From the NCBI RefSeq assembly GCF_946479275.1, contig NZ_CAMLFE010000003.1:62001-126000 (forward strand): a stretch of 64,000 nucleotides of DNA, in the 5' to 3' direction. Position numbers and translations under genes: made by a program. Source of the stretch: an uncultured Bartonella sp. (lineage in GTDB: Bacteria; Pseudomonadota; Alphaproteobacteria; Rhizobiales; Rhizobiaceae). Shown here piece after piece: positions 9,863 to 18,955 of this stretch; the stretch's first letter is position 1; each line of letters begins with the position of its first letter. The notes under the pieces were generated by a model. It was not told the origin of the DNA. It did not search any database and worked only from the letters and a program-made list of their open reading frames with translations.

Positions 9863-10114
9863 ATGAAATTACAATATTTTGCCTGGGTTCGCGAACGTAT
9901 TGGTCGCGGAGAAGAAACTCTTGAATTGCCGGAAAACGTCAAAACGGTAGATAATCTTCTTTCCTATCTCAAAACCCTCGGGGAAAATTATGCTTATGCG
10001 CTGGAGAAGCCGGAGCTTATCCGTGTGGCTATCGACGAAGAACATGTCGATCACGATAGCCTCATTGGAAAAGCGCATGAAATTGCACTCTTTCCACCGA
10101 TGACGGGTGGTTGA
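9863..10114 (+). CDS. moaD: Molybdopterin synthase sulfur-carrier subunit MoaD
   Basis: An 83-residue ubiquitin-fold protein ending in the required C-terminal Gly-Gly (PPMTGG), which is adenylated and thiocarboxylated to donate sulfur to precursor Z. The N-terminus MKLQYFAWVRERIGRGEE is typical of alphaproteobacterial MoaD. The AAGGA ribosome-binding site sits right after the pgsA stop, and moaE follows immediately. Confidence 0.93.
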   Translation: MKLQYFAWVRERIGRGEETLELPENVKTVDNLLSYLKTLGENYAYALEKPELIRVAIDEEHVDHDSLIGKAHEIALFPPMTGG

Positions 10115-10118
10115 ACCA

Positions 10119-10604
10119 ATGAAATTTAAAATCTCTGTCCAGCCGCAAGATTTTGATATGGGAAGAGAGGTAGACCATATCCGCGGCCTTTCGCCGTCAA
10201 TCGGCGGTATTGTTGCATTCTGTGGGTTATGCCGGAGCGAAGGTGGGCGTCTTTCTGCTCTTGAAATCGAACATTACCCCGGAATGGCCGAAAAACGCAT
10301 TAAAGAGATTGTTGAAGATGCTTCGAAACGATGGTCATTAAACGGAGTTACCGTCATTCACCGTTTCGGGACAATCAAAGTAGGCGAACAGATTGTTCTG
10401 GTTGTCACGGCCTCCCCTCACCGCAGAGAAGCTTTCGATGCAGCAAATTTCATTATGGATTTTCTGAAAACCGAAGCACCCTTCTGGAAAAAAGAACATC
10501 TTGTCGATGGTACGCCACAAAATTGGGTTGAAGCGAAAGAGACAGATGTCCTTACGAAAGCGAGATGGCAAAAAAAACTGCGAGATAAAGAAAAAACAAA
10601 ATAA
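10119..10604 (+). CDS. moaE: Molybdopterin synthase catalytic subunit MoaE
   Basis: A 161-residue MoaE, the large subunit of molybdopterin synthase. Family stretches are visible: GGIVAFCGLCR, LEIEHYPGMAEK, IHRFGTIKVGEQIVLV, SPHRREAFDA and PFWKKE; the lysine of FWKKE is a conserved active-site residue in the family. The ATG at 10119 is preceded by GGGTGG eight bases upstream; a GTG at 10107, overlapping the end of moaD, is an alternative. With moaD it forms a complete synthase pair whose product could serve the molybdoenzyme at 83-2206. Confidence 0.94.
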   Translation: MKFKISVQPQDFDMGREVDHIRGLSPSIGGIVAFCGLCRSEGGRLSALEIEHYPGMAEKRIKEIVEDASKRWSLNGVTVIHRFGTIKVGEQIVLVVTASPHRREAFDAANFIMDFLKTEAPFWKKEHLVDGTPQNWVEAKETDVLTKARWQKKLRDKEKTK

Positions 10605-10847
10605 CATTGAATTCACAAAGGACTCATTTTTGCGAGGTTATTGTTTTTGTAAAACACCAGATCTTTGGAACAATTAAAATTTAACCTCAGATTTCAGGGG
10701 ATCGTGTTTGAAAATGCCTTATTTTTTCCAGAAAAAACGCCATAACTATTAAAAGGAGTGTTGAAGCTCGGTCAACTGGCAAAAGGTCCCGTTAAATGCG
10801 GTTTTGTCCATTGAAACATCCACTTTCAACAAGGGTAACATCGATTC

Positions 10848-11702
10848 ATGAAACGAAATATCTTTGCGGCTTTTACATTTGGCGCAACGGCATTGGCGGG
10901 CGTTTATCTTGTCGCATTACCGGCGGTTGTAATGAACACAATTATCCCTGCCTATAGCGCTGCATCAGAATCGTTGACTATTCATGGCGATGTCACTTAT
11001 CTGCAACGCATCGAGCTCCCCCAACATGCTTATCTCATTGTCCAGCTTGTCGATGTGACCAATCCCGAGGGGCCGTTTCCGGTTGTGGCTGAAATTTCGC
11101 AACAACCGGATGGTTCAGTGCCTATAGAATTTGACCTTCCGGTTGATCCAGCCAATATCAATCCCCAGCACAAATATGCTCTTCAGGCGCGCATCGCTGT
11201 TGGCGATATTTTGTGGTTTGTAAGCGACGAAAGAAAGCCGGTCACTCCGGAAGATAAAAATGCCCATTACGAGCTCGTTTTGGGCATGGTCAGCCAGTCG
11301 ACAACAACGCCGAAACCGGTTTCAACAACAATTGCCGGCCATGAATGGAAAGTGGAGGATATGTTTGGAACGGGAGTGATTGACAACTCGCATCTGACCC
11401 TTGCGGTTGAAGACAAAGCCGAAGACAAAAAAGCTGCAGGGCTTCCAAAATACCGGATAACGGGTAGCGGCGGTTGCAACCGATATACGACATCCGTCTT
11501 CATCGATAGTGACGCGGAGGCCATTGCTTTTGACCCGCCTGCAATGACTTTTATGGCATGTGCTGAAGCCATCTCCCAACAAGAAAACCGCTTTATTGAA
11601 ATGCTTGCCAAGGCAAAGACTTACATGTTCGACGATTTGGGACGCCTTATTTTAAAGGATGAAAATGGCAACTATGTTGCTCGCCTCGTGCCGGAACTTT
11701 AA
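10848..11702 (+). CDS. Exported YbaY-META two-domain protein
   Basis: A 284-residue envelope protein. An N-terminal hydrophobic segment (about 7-35) acts as signal peptide or anchor, and no lipobox cysteine is visible. Residues about 40-145 (LTIHGDVTYLQRIELPQHAY to HYELVLGMV) resemble the YbaY (type III secretion pilotin-like) domain, and about 155-284 match a META/HslJ domain, with GSGGCNRYTTSV and MACAEA as typical marks. The two domains are fused in one chain. In other bacteria META proteins are linked to envelope stress and heat resistance; the role here is inferred only. A bidirectional terminator follows. Confidence 0.8.
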   Translation: MKRNIFAAFTFGATALAGVYLVALPAVVMNTIIPAYSAASESLTIHGDVTYLQRIELPQHAYLIVQLVDVTNPEGPFPVVAEISQQPDGSVPIEFDLPVDPANINPQHKYALQARIAVGDILWFVSDERKPVTPEDKNAHYELVLGMVSQSTTTPKPVSTTIAGHEWKVEDMFGTGVIDNSHLTLAVEDKAEDKKAAGLPKYRITGSGGCNRYTTSVFIDSDAEAIAFDPPAMTFMACAEAISQQENRFIEMLAKAKTYMFDDLGRLILKDENGNYVARLVPEL

Positions 11703-11785
11703 TTCATCGAAAACAGGTAAAACAATTAAGGTCGGCAGATACCGCGAATGAATATTCGCAATTAAAAAAGTATTTCAGTGTAACT

Positions 11786-11814
11786 GAAAAGCCCGGTTTT
11801 TGCCCGGGCTTTTC
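11786..11814. terminator. Bidirectional terminator between the META protein gene and ndk
   Basis: An 11-base perfect stem, GAAAAGCCCGG (11786-11796) with CCGGGCTTTTC (11804-11814), and a seven-base loop. The A-run on one side and T-run on the other suit termination of both converging genes. Confidence 0.85.
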
Positions 11815-11840
11815 AATTCTATTGATGTCTCAAACTTTTA

Positions 11841-12263
11841 TCAGCCAACAATTTCTGTACCAGAAAACCAGTAGGCAATCTCTTCCTTGGCTGTTTTTGG
11901 TGAATCCGAGCCGTGAACGGAGTTTTCACCAATGGACAAAGCAAAAGTTTTGCGAATTGTGCCTTCCGCAGCATCGGCAGGATTTGTGGCGCCCATAATT
12001 TCACGATTTTTTGCAATCGCATTTTCACCTTCAAGCACCTGAACAACAGTAGGACCGGACGACATGAATTCAGTCAATTCACCAAAAAACGGGCGATCTT
12101 TATGGACAGCATAAAAGCCTTCTGCTTCCCGCAAGCTCATCCATACGCGCTTGGAAGCAACAACCCGCAGGCCTGCCTCCTCAAGCATTTTTGTGATAGC
12201 ACCCGTAAGGTTACGGCGTGTTGCATCAGGTTTAATCATCGAAAAAGTGCGTTCTATAGCCAT
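11841..12263 (-). CDS. ndk: Nucleoside diphosphate kinase
   Basis: A 140-residue enzyme that moves the gamma phosphate between NTPs and NDPs. [18 protein letters not shown] is the standard N-terminus, and the active-site histidine lies in NSVHGSDS. The frame is open 31 codons further upstream, but the ATG at 12263 has an AAGGTGG ribosome-binding site and gives the normal length. It faces the META protein gene and shares its terminator. Confidence 0.96.
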   Translation of the reverse strand: MAIERTFSMIKPDATRRNLTGAITKMLEEAGLRVVASKRVWMSLREAEGFYAVHKDRPFFGELTEFMSSGPTVVQVLEGENAIAKNREIMGATNPADAAEGTIRKTFALSIGENSVHGSDSPKTAKEEIAYWFSGTEIVG

Positions 12264-12481
12264 TTTGCCACCTTCATAAATATATTTTTCAGTTGCGTCT
12301 CTATAACCGTATAACCGGCTTTTGCCAAGTGGAACCCATTTCCCACCGAGGTACATTTTTTCGATTATTCTATCATTTTTCAGCCGTGATTATTTTACTG
12401 TCGTAATAACAGGATTTTTAACCAGCAATTGAAACGATTTTGCTTGCGTTCACTGCAAAACCTATGCAAAAGCCTGACGTC

Positions 12482-14368
12482 ATGTTGATTTTGAACGATA
12501 TCACAGTCCGGCTCGCTGGACGTCTTCTGATTGACCATTCCAGCGCCACGCTTCCTACGGGGGCAAAAACCGGCTTTGTCGGCCATAATGGTGCTGGCAA
12601 GTCAACGCTTTTTCGCGTCATTATGGGGGAACTCGCCCCTGAAACCGGCGATGTGACTATCCCCAAAGATACCCGTATCGGTCAAGTCGCACAAGAAGCC
12701 CCCGGAACCGAGGATTCGCTCATTTCAATAGTTCTCGCAGCAGACAAAGAACGGGCTCAATTGTTAAAGGAAGCTGAAACGGCAACCGACCCGATGAGAA
12801 TTGCTGCAATTCATACACGTCTTAGTGATATCGGTGCGCATTCTGCCGAAGCCCGTGCCGGTAGCATTTTATCAGGACTGGGATTTGATGCAGAAGCGCA
12901 ACAGCGTCCTGCCTCTTCCTTTTCCGGCGGATGGCGCATGCGCGTTGCGCTTGCAGCGGTTCTGTTTTCCGAGCCTGACCTTCTCTTGCTTGATGAACCG
13001 ACCAACTATCTGGATCTTGAAGGTACACTCTGGCTTATTGAATATGTACGTCGTTACCCCTATTCAGTTATTGTTATCAGTCACGATCGGGAACTGCTGA
13101 ACAGCGCAACGACTTCAATTCTACATCTTGAAAACAAAAAACTCACTCTCTGGCGTGGAAATTATGACCAATTCGAACGCCAACATGCGCAAACAAAAGA
13201 ACTTCAGCAGAAGCAGGCGGCCAAACAGGAAGCCCATCGCAAACACATGGAAGATTTTGTCCGTCGTTTCCGTGCCAAAGCAACCAAGGCACGACAAGCG
13301 CAATCACGGTTGAAAGCATTGGAGAAGCTGAAACCTATCAGCGTTTGGCAGGATGAACACGTGCAACCTTTTTCATTCCCCTCGGCGGAAAAGACAGCCG
13401 CATCGCCAATCATTGCGCTGTCAAAAGTCGATGTCGGATATGAACCGGGAAAACCCGTATTGAAAGGCCTTGACCTAAGAATAGATAATGACGACAGAAT
13501 TGCACTTCTCGGTGCAAACGGTAACGGAAAATCCACTCTGGCAAAATTACTCGCGGGCCGTCTTAAAGCCGAGGCTGGCACAATGACAGTGTCACCAAAT
13601 CTGAAAGTGGCATTTTTCGCCCAGCATCAGCTTGATGATTTGAGGCCCGAGGAAAACCCTATCGAACATGTGCGCAGACTGATGCCAAAGGAACCCGAAG
13701 CAAAAATCCGCGCCGCTGTTGCACGCATGGGCTTATCAACTGAAAAGATGATGACAAAAGCCAAAGAACTGTCCGGCGGGGAAAAAGCCCGTTTGCTCAT
13801 GGGGCTTGCCACATTCGAAGGCCCAAATCTGCTTATTCTTGACGAGCCGACCAACCACCTCGACATTGATAGCCGTGAATCGCTAGTTATGGCGCTCAAT
13901 GAATTCGAGGGAGCAGTCATTCTCATTGCACACGACCGACACCTTATCGAAGCGACAGCAGACCGGCTTTGGCTCGTGCGTAATGGAACGGTGCATCCCT
14001 ATGAAGGTGATATGGATGATTATCGTAACGACATTTTGGGGCTTCCGAAATCACGAGCCACCGTTAGGGAAGAAAAACGCTCAGCTCCGCAAAAATCGAA
14101 AAATGAACAACGCAAAGCCAACGCTGAAAAACGTGCCGGATTGGCTCCACTTAAAAAACAAATCACCGATACAGAGGCACTGATAGACCGGTTACAAAAA
14201 CTGATTGCTCGTCTTGATAACGAACTTGCTGCACCGGATCTCTTTTCAAAATCGCCTGATAAAGGTGCCGAACTTGCAAAAGAACGTGCCGATGCTGCAG
14301 GCCGGCTTGAAGATGCCGAAAGCCGTTGGCTTAAAATGAGTGCCGAATACGAGGATGCCATCCAATAA
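12482..14368 (+). CDS. ABC-F family ATPase (YheS/Uup type)
   Basis: A 628-residue soluble protein with two ABC ATPase domains and no membrane segment, as in ABC-F ribosome-associated factors. Domain 1 has Walker A GHNGAGKST, signature SFSGGWRMR and Walker B LLLLDEPTNYLD; a charged linker (about 235-300) follows; domain 2 has GANGNGKST, ELSGGEKAR and LLILDEPTNHLD. A Lys/Glu-rich C-terminal coiled coil covers about 530-628. I start at ATG 12482 (MLILNDITVRLAGR), where homology usually begins; ATG 12464 is also in frame. ABC-F proteins gate or rescue ribosomes; the exact subfamily is not certain. Confidence 0.9.
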   Translation: MLILNDITVRLAGRLLIDHSSATLPTGAKTGFVGHNGAGKSTLFRVIMGELAPETGDVTIPKDTRIGQVAQEAPGTEDSLISIVLAADKERAQLLKEAETATDPMRIAAIHTRLSDIGAHSAEARAGSILSGLGFDAEAQQRPASSFSGGWRMRVALAAVLFSEPDLLLLDEPTNYLDLEGTLWLIEYVRRYPYSVIVISHDRELLNSATTSILHLENKKLTLWRGNYDQFERQHAQTKELQQKQAAKQEAHRKHMEDFVRRFRAKATKARQAQSRLKALEKLKPISVWQDEHVQPFSFPSAEKTAASPIIALSKVDVGYEPGKPVLKGLDLRIDNDDRIALLGANGNGKSTLAKLLAGRLKAEAGTMTVSPNLKVAFFAQHQLDDLRPEENPIEHVRRLMPKEPEAKIRAAVARMGLSTEKMMTKAKELSGGEKARLLMGLATFEGPNLLILDEPTNHLDIDSRESLVMALNEFEGAVILIAHDRHLIEATADRLWLVRNGTVHPYEGDMDDYRNDILGLPKSRATVREEKRSAPQKSKNEQRKANAEKRAGLAPLKKQITDTEALIDRLQKLIARLDNELAAPDLFSKSPDKGAELAKERADAAGRLEDAESRWLKMSAEYEDAIQ

Positions 14369-14947
14369 AAGCTATTTCAACAAAAGCTATATAGGGACCG
14401 TATAGATAATTGCTTTGAATAGCCACGCTTTGCCCCCGGGAGATTCATGGCTATCGGATTTTATTTTATTGAACTAACAAACGCCGTCGAAAGGAGACAG
14501 CCATCATCCCAACATGACTTCGGCTGCTTGGTTGTCTTAACATTATTATAATATAAGTGAAAAATCTTCGCGTTATTCTGACTGATTAATATAGTCTCTA
14601 TTTATTTAAAATATAATATATTAATTGTAATTATTTATTTATAAATATTGTTAATAAAAATATTATTATAAATAATTACAAAATATTATTTATTGTATAT
14701 GTTTTATTATTAATATTATATGTTTTGTAACTATTTTTTCATTAAAACGCTAGCATTACTGAAAATATGTTTAAAACTAGCAATTCAAGAATTTTTAACA
14801 ATACCTTTTCGACCTTTTCATTAAGCCGTCATAAATTATTCACGAGAATTTTAGTAAACCGGACTCGACAGCGATACGAAATTTTTATAATCGTTATAAA
14901 CGATTTTTAAAATATCATTACGATTTTTGGGCGGAGATTTTCTATTC
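14369..14947. other. AT-rich leader between the ABC-F gene and the MHS transporter
   Basis: This 579-base gap contains a core at roughly 14540-14720 built almost only of A and T, then a moderately AT-rich part with a perfect palindrome at 14889-14905. Only an eight-codon frame (14513-14539) follows an AAGGAG at 14490-14495, too far away to be convincing. The base composition is clearly unlike that of the flanking genes. Confidence 0.75.
14889..14905. promoter_or_regulatory. Operator-like palindrome upstream of the MHS transporter
   Basis: AATCGTT-ATA-AACGATT is a perfect seven-base inverted repeat with a three-base centre, ending 42 bases before the transporter start codon. A further CGATTTTT occurs at 14921-14928. 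Spacing and symmetry suit a dimeric repressor or activator, but no regulator gene is next to it. Confidence 0.45.
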
Positions 14948-16237
14948 ATGTCAACGGTTACTATTGAGCGAAATATCGATCATCAAAATTCGATTACACA
15001 GATTTTGCTTGCCAGCATGATTGGCACAACAATCGAATTTTTCGACTTCTATGTATTTGCAACAGCAGCAGCACTTCTTTTCCCCGTGCTGTTTTTCCCG
15101 AAAGGCGATCCGACAGTTGCCCTTTTAAGTTCCTTTGCCATTTTTTCGGCAGCGTTTTTTGCTCGCCCTTTAGGGTCGATTATTTTCGGGCATTATGGTG
15201 ACAAATTGGGGCGCAAAGTAACGCTGGTTGCCGCGCTTTTGACAATGGGCATTTCAACCGTTCTCATCGGTTTTCTACCCACTTATGAAACAATCGGCTG
15301 GTATGCTCCTCTTTTGCTTACACTTTGCCGCTTCGGCCAAGGCCTTGGATTGGGCGGTGAATGGGGCGGTGCCGTTTTGCTGGCAACAGAGAATGCTCCT
15401 AAGGAAAAACGCGGCTGGTATGCTATGTTTCCACAACTTGGTGCACCTGCGGGATTAATCCTTTCTGCCGGTACATTCTGGTTCATGTGGAATTTTTTAA
15501 GTGAAAGCCAACGTTTTGAATGGGGATGGCGCATCCCATTCATCGCTTCCGTCATTCTGGTGATCATTGGTCTTTGGGTAAGATTGTCAATTAGCGAAAC
15601 GCCGGAATTCAAAAAGGCGGTTGAACACGCGGAACGCGTAAAAGTCCCCCTGATTGATGTTTTCGTTAAATATCCGCGTGCACTTTTCCTCGGCAGTTTT
15701 GCCGGCATGACGACATTTGTCTTGTTCTATCTGTGCAGTGCATATTTGTTATCCTATTCAACCCACCATCTTAACCTCACTTTTGGCCAAGCTCTCGAAA
15801 TCCAGATGGTCGGTGCCGTCTTTTTCGGTCTTCTTATCCCCTTTTCGGGAAAGATATCCGACCGTATCGGTCGCCGCACTTTGATGATATGGGTCACAAT
15901 ATTTATCGGGTTATTTTCGTTTTCTATGCCCTATCTTCTTGATGCAGGTGTGTTCGGAAGTTTCATTCTCTCGGCGGTCGGCCTCGGTCTCATGGGGCTT
16001 ACCTACGGACCAATCGGTGCGGCACTCGCCTCCCCCTTTCCCACTACAATACGGTACACCGGCGCATCAATGACATTCAACCTCGCCGGCATTGTTGGAG
16101 CTTCATTTGCTCCCTATATTGCCGAAACTCTCGTCCAGAACTTTGGCACCGCTTATATCGGCTATTATCTGCTATTGTGTTCTTTTATCTCGCTCACCTG
16201 CTTTGTCGGTTTTACCGATAAAGAAATTTCCCGTTGA
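14948..16237 (+). CDS. MFS transporter, metabolite:H+ symporter (MHS) family
   Basis: A 429-residue, twelve-helix major facilitator protein of the MHS family, which includes ProP, ShiA and KgtP. Signatures are IGTTIEFFDFYVFATAAAL in helix 1, FARPLGSIIFGHYGDKLGRK in the first cytoplasmic loop, and the mid-chain FGQGLGLGGEWGGAVLLATE. These proteins import carboxylates, betaines or amino acids with protons; the substrate is not readable from sequence. The ATG at 14948 follows GGGCGGAG at a suitable distance. The gene converges on the holC operon with only 12 bases between stops. Confidence 0.9.
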   Translation: MSTVTIERNIDHQNSITQILLASMIGTTIEFFDFYVFATAAALLFPVLFFPKGDPTVALLSSFAIFSAAFFARPLGSIIFGHYGDKLGRKVTLVAALLTMGISTVLIGFLPTYETIGWYAPLLLTLCRFGQGLGLGGEWGGAVLLATENAPKEKRGWYAMFPQLGAPAGLILSAGTFWFMWNFLSESQRFEWGWRIPFIASVILVIIGLWVRLSISETPEFKKAVEHAERVKVPLIDVFVKYPRALFLGSFAGMTTFVLFYLCSAYLLSYSTHHLNLTFGQALEIQMVGAVFFGLLIPFSGKISDRIGRRTLMIWVTIFIGLFSFSMPYLLDAGVFGSFILSAVGLGLMGLTYGPIGAALASPFPTTIRYTGASMTFNLAGIVGASFAPYIAETLVQNFGTAYIGYYLLLCSFISLTCFVGFTDKEISR

Positions 16238-16249
16238 GAAAACCGGAAT

Positions 16250-16513
16250 TCAAACAAGCAAAGCTAGTAAAACAAGCAGTGGTAGCAAAAACGCTATCAC
16301 TGCTAATTTTTTTGGCATAACATTCGGTAAAACAAAATGAAGAAGCAATGCCGTAACAATCGTCGTGATAACGAAAATGATATTGGCGGCAAGGGCAATA
16401 TTTTCGATATGAAAAGTGCCTGACAACAAGCGGGTTGAACCGATCCATGAAGTGATAAGAACTCCCGCAAGAACCGCCCAGATAAGAAGTGATAATCGCC
16501 TGAAATTCATCAT
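16250..16513 (-). CDS. Small membrane protein, last gene of the pepA-holC operon
   Basis: An 87-residue hydrophobic protein with three predicted membrane helices (about 7-24, 37-57 and 66-85). Its ATG at 16513 overlaps the stop of the preceding 54-codon gene as ATGA, which argues for translational coupling and for the gene being real. The frame is open further upstream, but that part overlaps the 54-codon gene. Family not recognised. Confidence 0.6.
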   Translation of the reverse strand: MMNFRRLSLLIWAVLAGVLITSWIGSTRLLSGTFHIENIALAANIIFVITTIVTALLLHFVLPNVMPKKLAVIAFLLPLLVLLALLV

Positions 16514-16674
16514 TCGCGATTTTTTCTCGACGCTCGCAAAATTGTCCAAACGCCAAGCGCGATGATGATGACAAAGACCCACCGCCCGCCTCCCGAACCA
16601 TCCTCGATAAATTTTTCAGGATAGATCAGACCTGCAAGACCAATAAAAATAAGAATAACGGGAGTTAAACGCAT
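16510..16674 (-). CDS. Tiny 54-residue membrane protein after holC
   Basis: A 54-residue protein with two predicted helices separated by a short Gly/Asp-rich loop (EDGSGGGR): MRLTPVILIFIGLAGLIYP and then WVFVIIIALGVWTIL. Its ATG overlaps the holC stop (ATGA at 16674), and its own stop overlaps the next start, so it sits in a chain of coupled genes. The composition recalls small inner-membrane proteins of unknown function in Hyphomicrobiales. Confidence 0.6.
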   Translation of the reverse strand: MRLTPVILIFIGLAGLIYPEKFIEDGSGGGRWVFVIIIALGVWTILRASRKNRE

Positions 16675-17123
16675 CAGGCTTTTTTCTCCCAGCGGCGGTC
16701 TTCGGTTTGTTGCCAATAGGTCAATTGATGATTTTTCTCTTTATAGGATTTCCACTGTTTTCGCGCTTCAGCTAGAAGTTCCGGGTCACGACCATCAAAC
16801 ATCACAACTAGGCGTTCATATCTTTCCGGATTGGAACAATTCGCCCCTTCAACCATAAATCTCACTTGCGAGTCGTTCGGATTTTCTTCGCCCAACGTGA
16901 GATAAACCGGCTGCAATTCCGGGTATTTATCCCGTTCCGTTCCGTGCCCGATAAATGAATCGTCGGAATAGACCCAAAGATAGGAATCCATTGCATCGCG
17001 CCGTTCATCGGTCATAAATTGAATGGTTACTTTCCACTGCCGCGCCAATGAACGCTCGACGAGCCCCGGCAGGGCGTCGTCAAGCGTGGATCGGGTCAAA
17101 TGGTAGAAAAGGATTTCCGCCAC
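16674..17123 (-). CDS. holC: DNA polymerase III subunit chi
   Basis: A 149-residue HolC-family protein, the clamp-loader accessory that links polymerase III to SSB. The conserved beginning AEILFYHLTRSTLDDALPGL and the central WVYSDDSFIGHGT and RYERLVVMFDG stretches identify it. I prefer the GTG at 17123, just after the pepA stop, because homologues start at this point; ATG 17144 would add seven residues and overlap pepA by 20 bases. Its stop overlaps the next start. Confidence 0.88.
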   Translation of the reverse strand: MAEILFYHLTRSTLDDALPGLVERSLARQWKVTIQFMTDERRDAMDSYLWVYSDDSFIGHGTERDKYPELQPVYLTLGEENPNDSQVRFMVEGANCSNPERYERLVVMFDGRDPELLAEARKQWKSYKEKNHQLTYWQQTEDRRWEKKA

Positions 17124-17124
17124 T

Positions 17125-18612
17125 TCAGGCCTCGTAACTGTCACTGATCAGTCGATCAAGCAAACGAACACCGAAGCCGGATGCCCAAGACTGGTTATAT
17201 TCGTTAAATGGCGCTTCCATTGCCGTTCCTGCTATATCAAGATGAGCCCATGCGGTTTCGCCCACAAAACGTTGAAGAAATTGTGCTGCCGTAATGGAGC
17301 CTGCATGACGGCCGCAGCTATTTCTCATATCGGCCACTTTCGAATCAACAAGCTTGTCATATGTCTTGCTCAAAGGCATCCGCCAAAGTTTTTCACCGGT
17401 TTCAAGCCCAGCATTCAAAAGATGGCGAGCCAAGTCATCCTGATTACTGAAAAGTCCTGCATGTTCACTGCCGAGAGCAACCATAATGGCACCCGTCAAT
17501 GTTGCAAGATCGACCATTATTTGCGGTTTGAAACGTTCTTTAGTGTAAAATAATGCGTCCGACAGAACCAGACGCCCTTCGGCATCTGTGTTGACAACTT
17601 CAATCGTCTGTCCCGACATTGATACGACAATATCACCTGGACGTTGTGCGTTTGCATCAGGCATATTTTCGACGAGGCCGATAACGCCGACGACATTGGC
17701 TTTCGCTTTTCGGGAGGCGACTGCTTTCAAAAGGCCGGTAACGGCTGCAGCACCGCCCATATCCCCTTTCATACCCTCCATTCCTGAACTAGATTTTAGT
17801 GAAATACCACCGGAATCGAAAACGACGCCTTTTCCAACAAAAGCCAACGGGCGATCCTTGGCTTTACCGCCTTGCCACTGCATAATTGCAAGATAAGGTG
17901 GCCGTTTAGAACCGCGAGCCACGCCAAGCAATGCCCCCATGCCCAATTTTTTCATATCTTTTTCATCAAGAATCTCGACTTTGACACCGATCTTTTCAAG
18001 CTTTTCGACTTCCTTGACAAAATCCTTGGTACCCAAAATATTGGCAGGCTGGTTGACGAGGTCTCGTGCCAGAAGGACTGAATTAGCAAGCGAATTCGCC
18101 CTCTCAAAAAGCACTTTACCGGCTTTCGCATCCTCTAGCTGGATCATCAGCTTTACCGGCTTCGATTTTGTTTCTTTTAATGTTGAAGCGGTTTTATATT
18201 CATCAAATGTGTAATTGCGCAGCCGCAATCCTAAAACGAAATCAAGAATATTTTCGTCTTTTAATTTTTCACCGGCAACAGTGAGGTAAATATCAGCGCC
18301 ATCAGTATCTTTGAGTGAAGCAAACGCCGCACCGCCTATTTTTACCCAGTCATCGCCCGAAAGATTTTCGGTATTGCCGACACCAAGAAGAACCAAACGG
18401 TCGAAACCTTTCTTGCCGTCACAAACTTCATCTACAACTTCAAGCTTCTCGCCTTTAAACCCGCGCACCGCAACTATCCGCTCGATCAGTGCTTTTCCGA
18501 TCATTTTTTCGACTTCAAACGTCGTTTTCCTTTTGTCGTTTACAAGTACAAGAACCGTCGCTTTTTTAGGTGCAGAAACAGTACTGCTTTCAATCAAAAT
18601 ATCTTTTTGCAT
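17125..18612 (-). CDS. pepA: Leucyl aminopeptidase (M17)
   Basis: A 495-residue cytosolic metallopeptidase that removes N-terminal residues from peptides. The M17 signature NTDAEGRLVLSDAL is present, as are the metal and catalytic residues around GKGVVFDSGGISLK, MKGDMGGAA and DLATLTGA. The length is normal. In some bacteria PepA also binds DNA; no evidence for that is visible here. It heads the pepA-holC-small-protein operon and is divergent from lptF across a hairpin-rich 343-base gap. Confidence 0.96.
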   Translation of the reverse strand: MQKDILIESSTVSAPKKATVLVLVNDKRKTTFEVEKMIGKALIERIVAVRGFKGEKLEVVDEVCDGKKGFDRLVLLGVGNTENLSGDDWVKIGGAAFASLKDTDGADIYLTVAGEKLKDENILDFVLGLRLRNYTFDEYKTASTLKETKSKPVKLMIQLEDAKAGKVLFERANSLANSVLLARDLVNQPANILGTKDFVKEVEKLEKIGVKVEILDEKDMKKLGMGALLGVARGSKRPPYLAIMQWQGGKAKDRPLAFVGKGVVFDSGGISLKSSSGMEGMKGDMGGAAAVTGLLKAVASRKAKANVVGVIGLVENMPDANAQRPGDIVVSMSGQTIEVVNTDAEGRLVLSDALFYTKERFKPQIMVDLATLTGAIMVALGSEHAGLFSNQDDLARHLLNAGLETGEKLWRMPLSKTYDKLVDSKVADMRNSCGRHAGSITAAQFLQRFVGETAWAHLDIAGTAMEAPFNEYNQSWASGFGVRLLDRLISDSYEA

Positions 18613-18955
18613 TCAAAAACTCCTGCCGCTTGGCGGTATAAAATTTGACAGTCAGAAAAATCCGATCATTCAGCTTTAAAAAAATCGAACTCGTAAGTGT
18701 AGTGTGACCTGTCAGCACTAAAATCTATTTTTTTGTCCTCTACACTGCAAGATGTCTTTTATCATCTTGCAACTTAACCATCACTTGTGGCAAAAGAAAA
18801 AATGTTAAGAAGCGGTTAACTATTTTTTTTTGCCTCTTGTTAGATTCGTCGTGATATTTGAGAGAAAAGAGAAATAAAACAATATAACGGTGAAATTCCG
18901 CTTCCTGGAATCGTTAATGTCATGAATTTTGATAGTGAGGATGTATCTTTCACCA
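18613..18955. other. Divergent control region between pepA and lptF
   Basis: This 343-base gap must hold the promoters of both operons. It has two hairpins (18696-18770, listed separately) and an eight-T run near 18822-18831. I cannot place -35/-10 boxes with confidence. Confidence 0.5.
18696..18770. other. Paired hairpins in the pepA/lptF gap
   Basis: AGTGTAG (18696-18702) pairs with CTACACT (18740-18746), directly followed by a second hairpin, GCAAGATG (18747-18754) with CATCTTGC (18763-18770). Seen from pepA they fall in its probable 5' leader and are followed by a seven-T run. This could be a structured leader, an attenuator or a remnant terminator. Confidence 0.35.
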
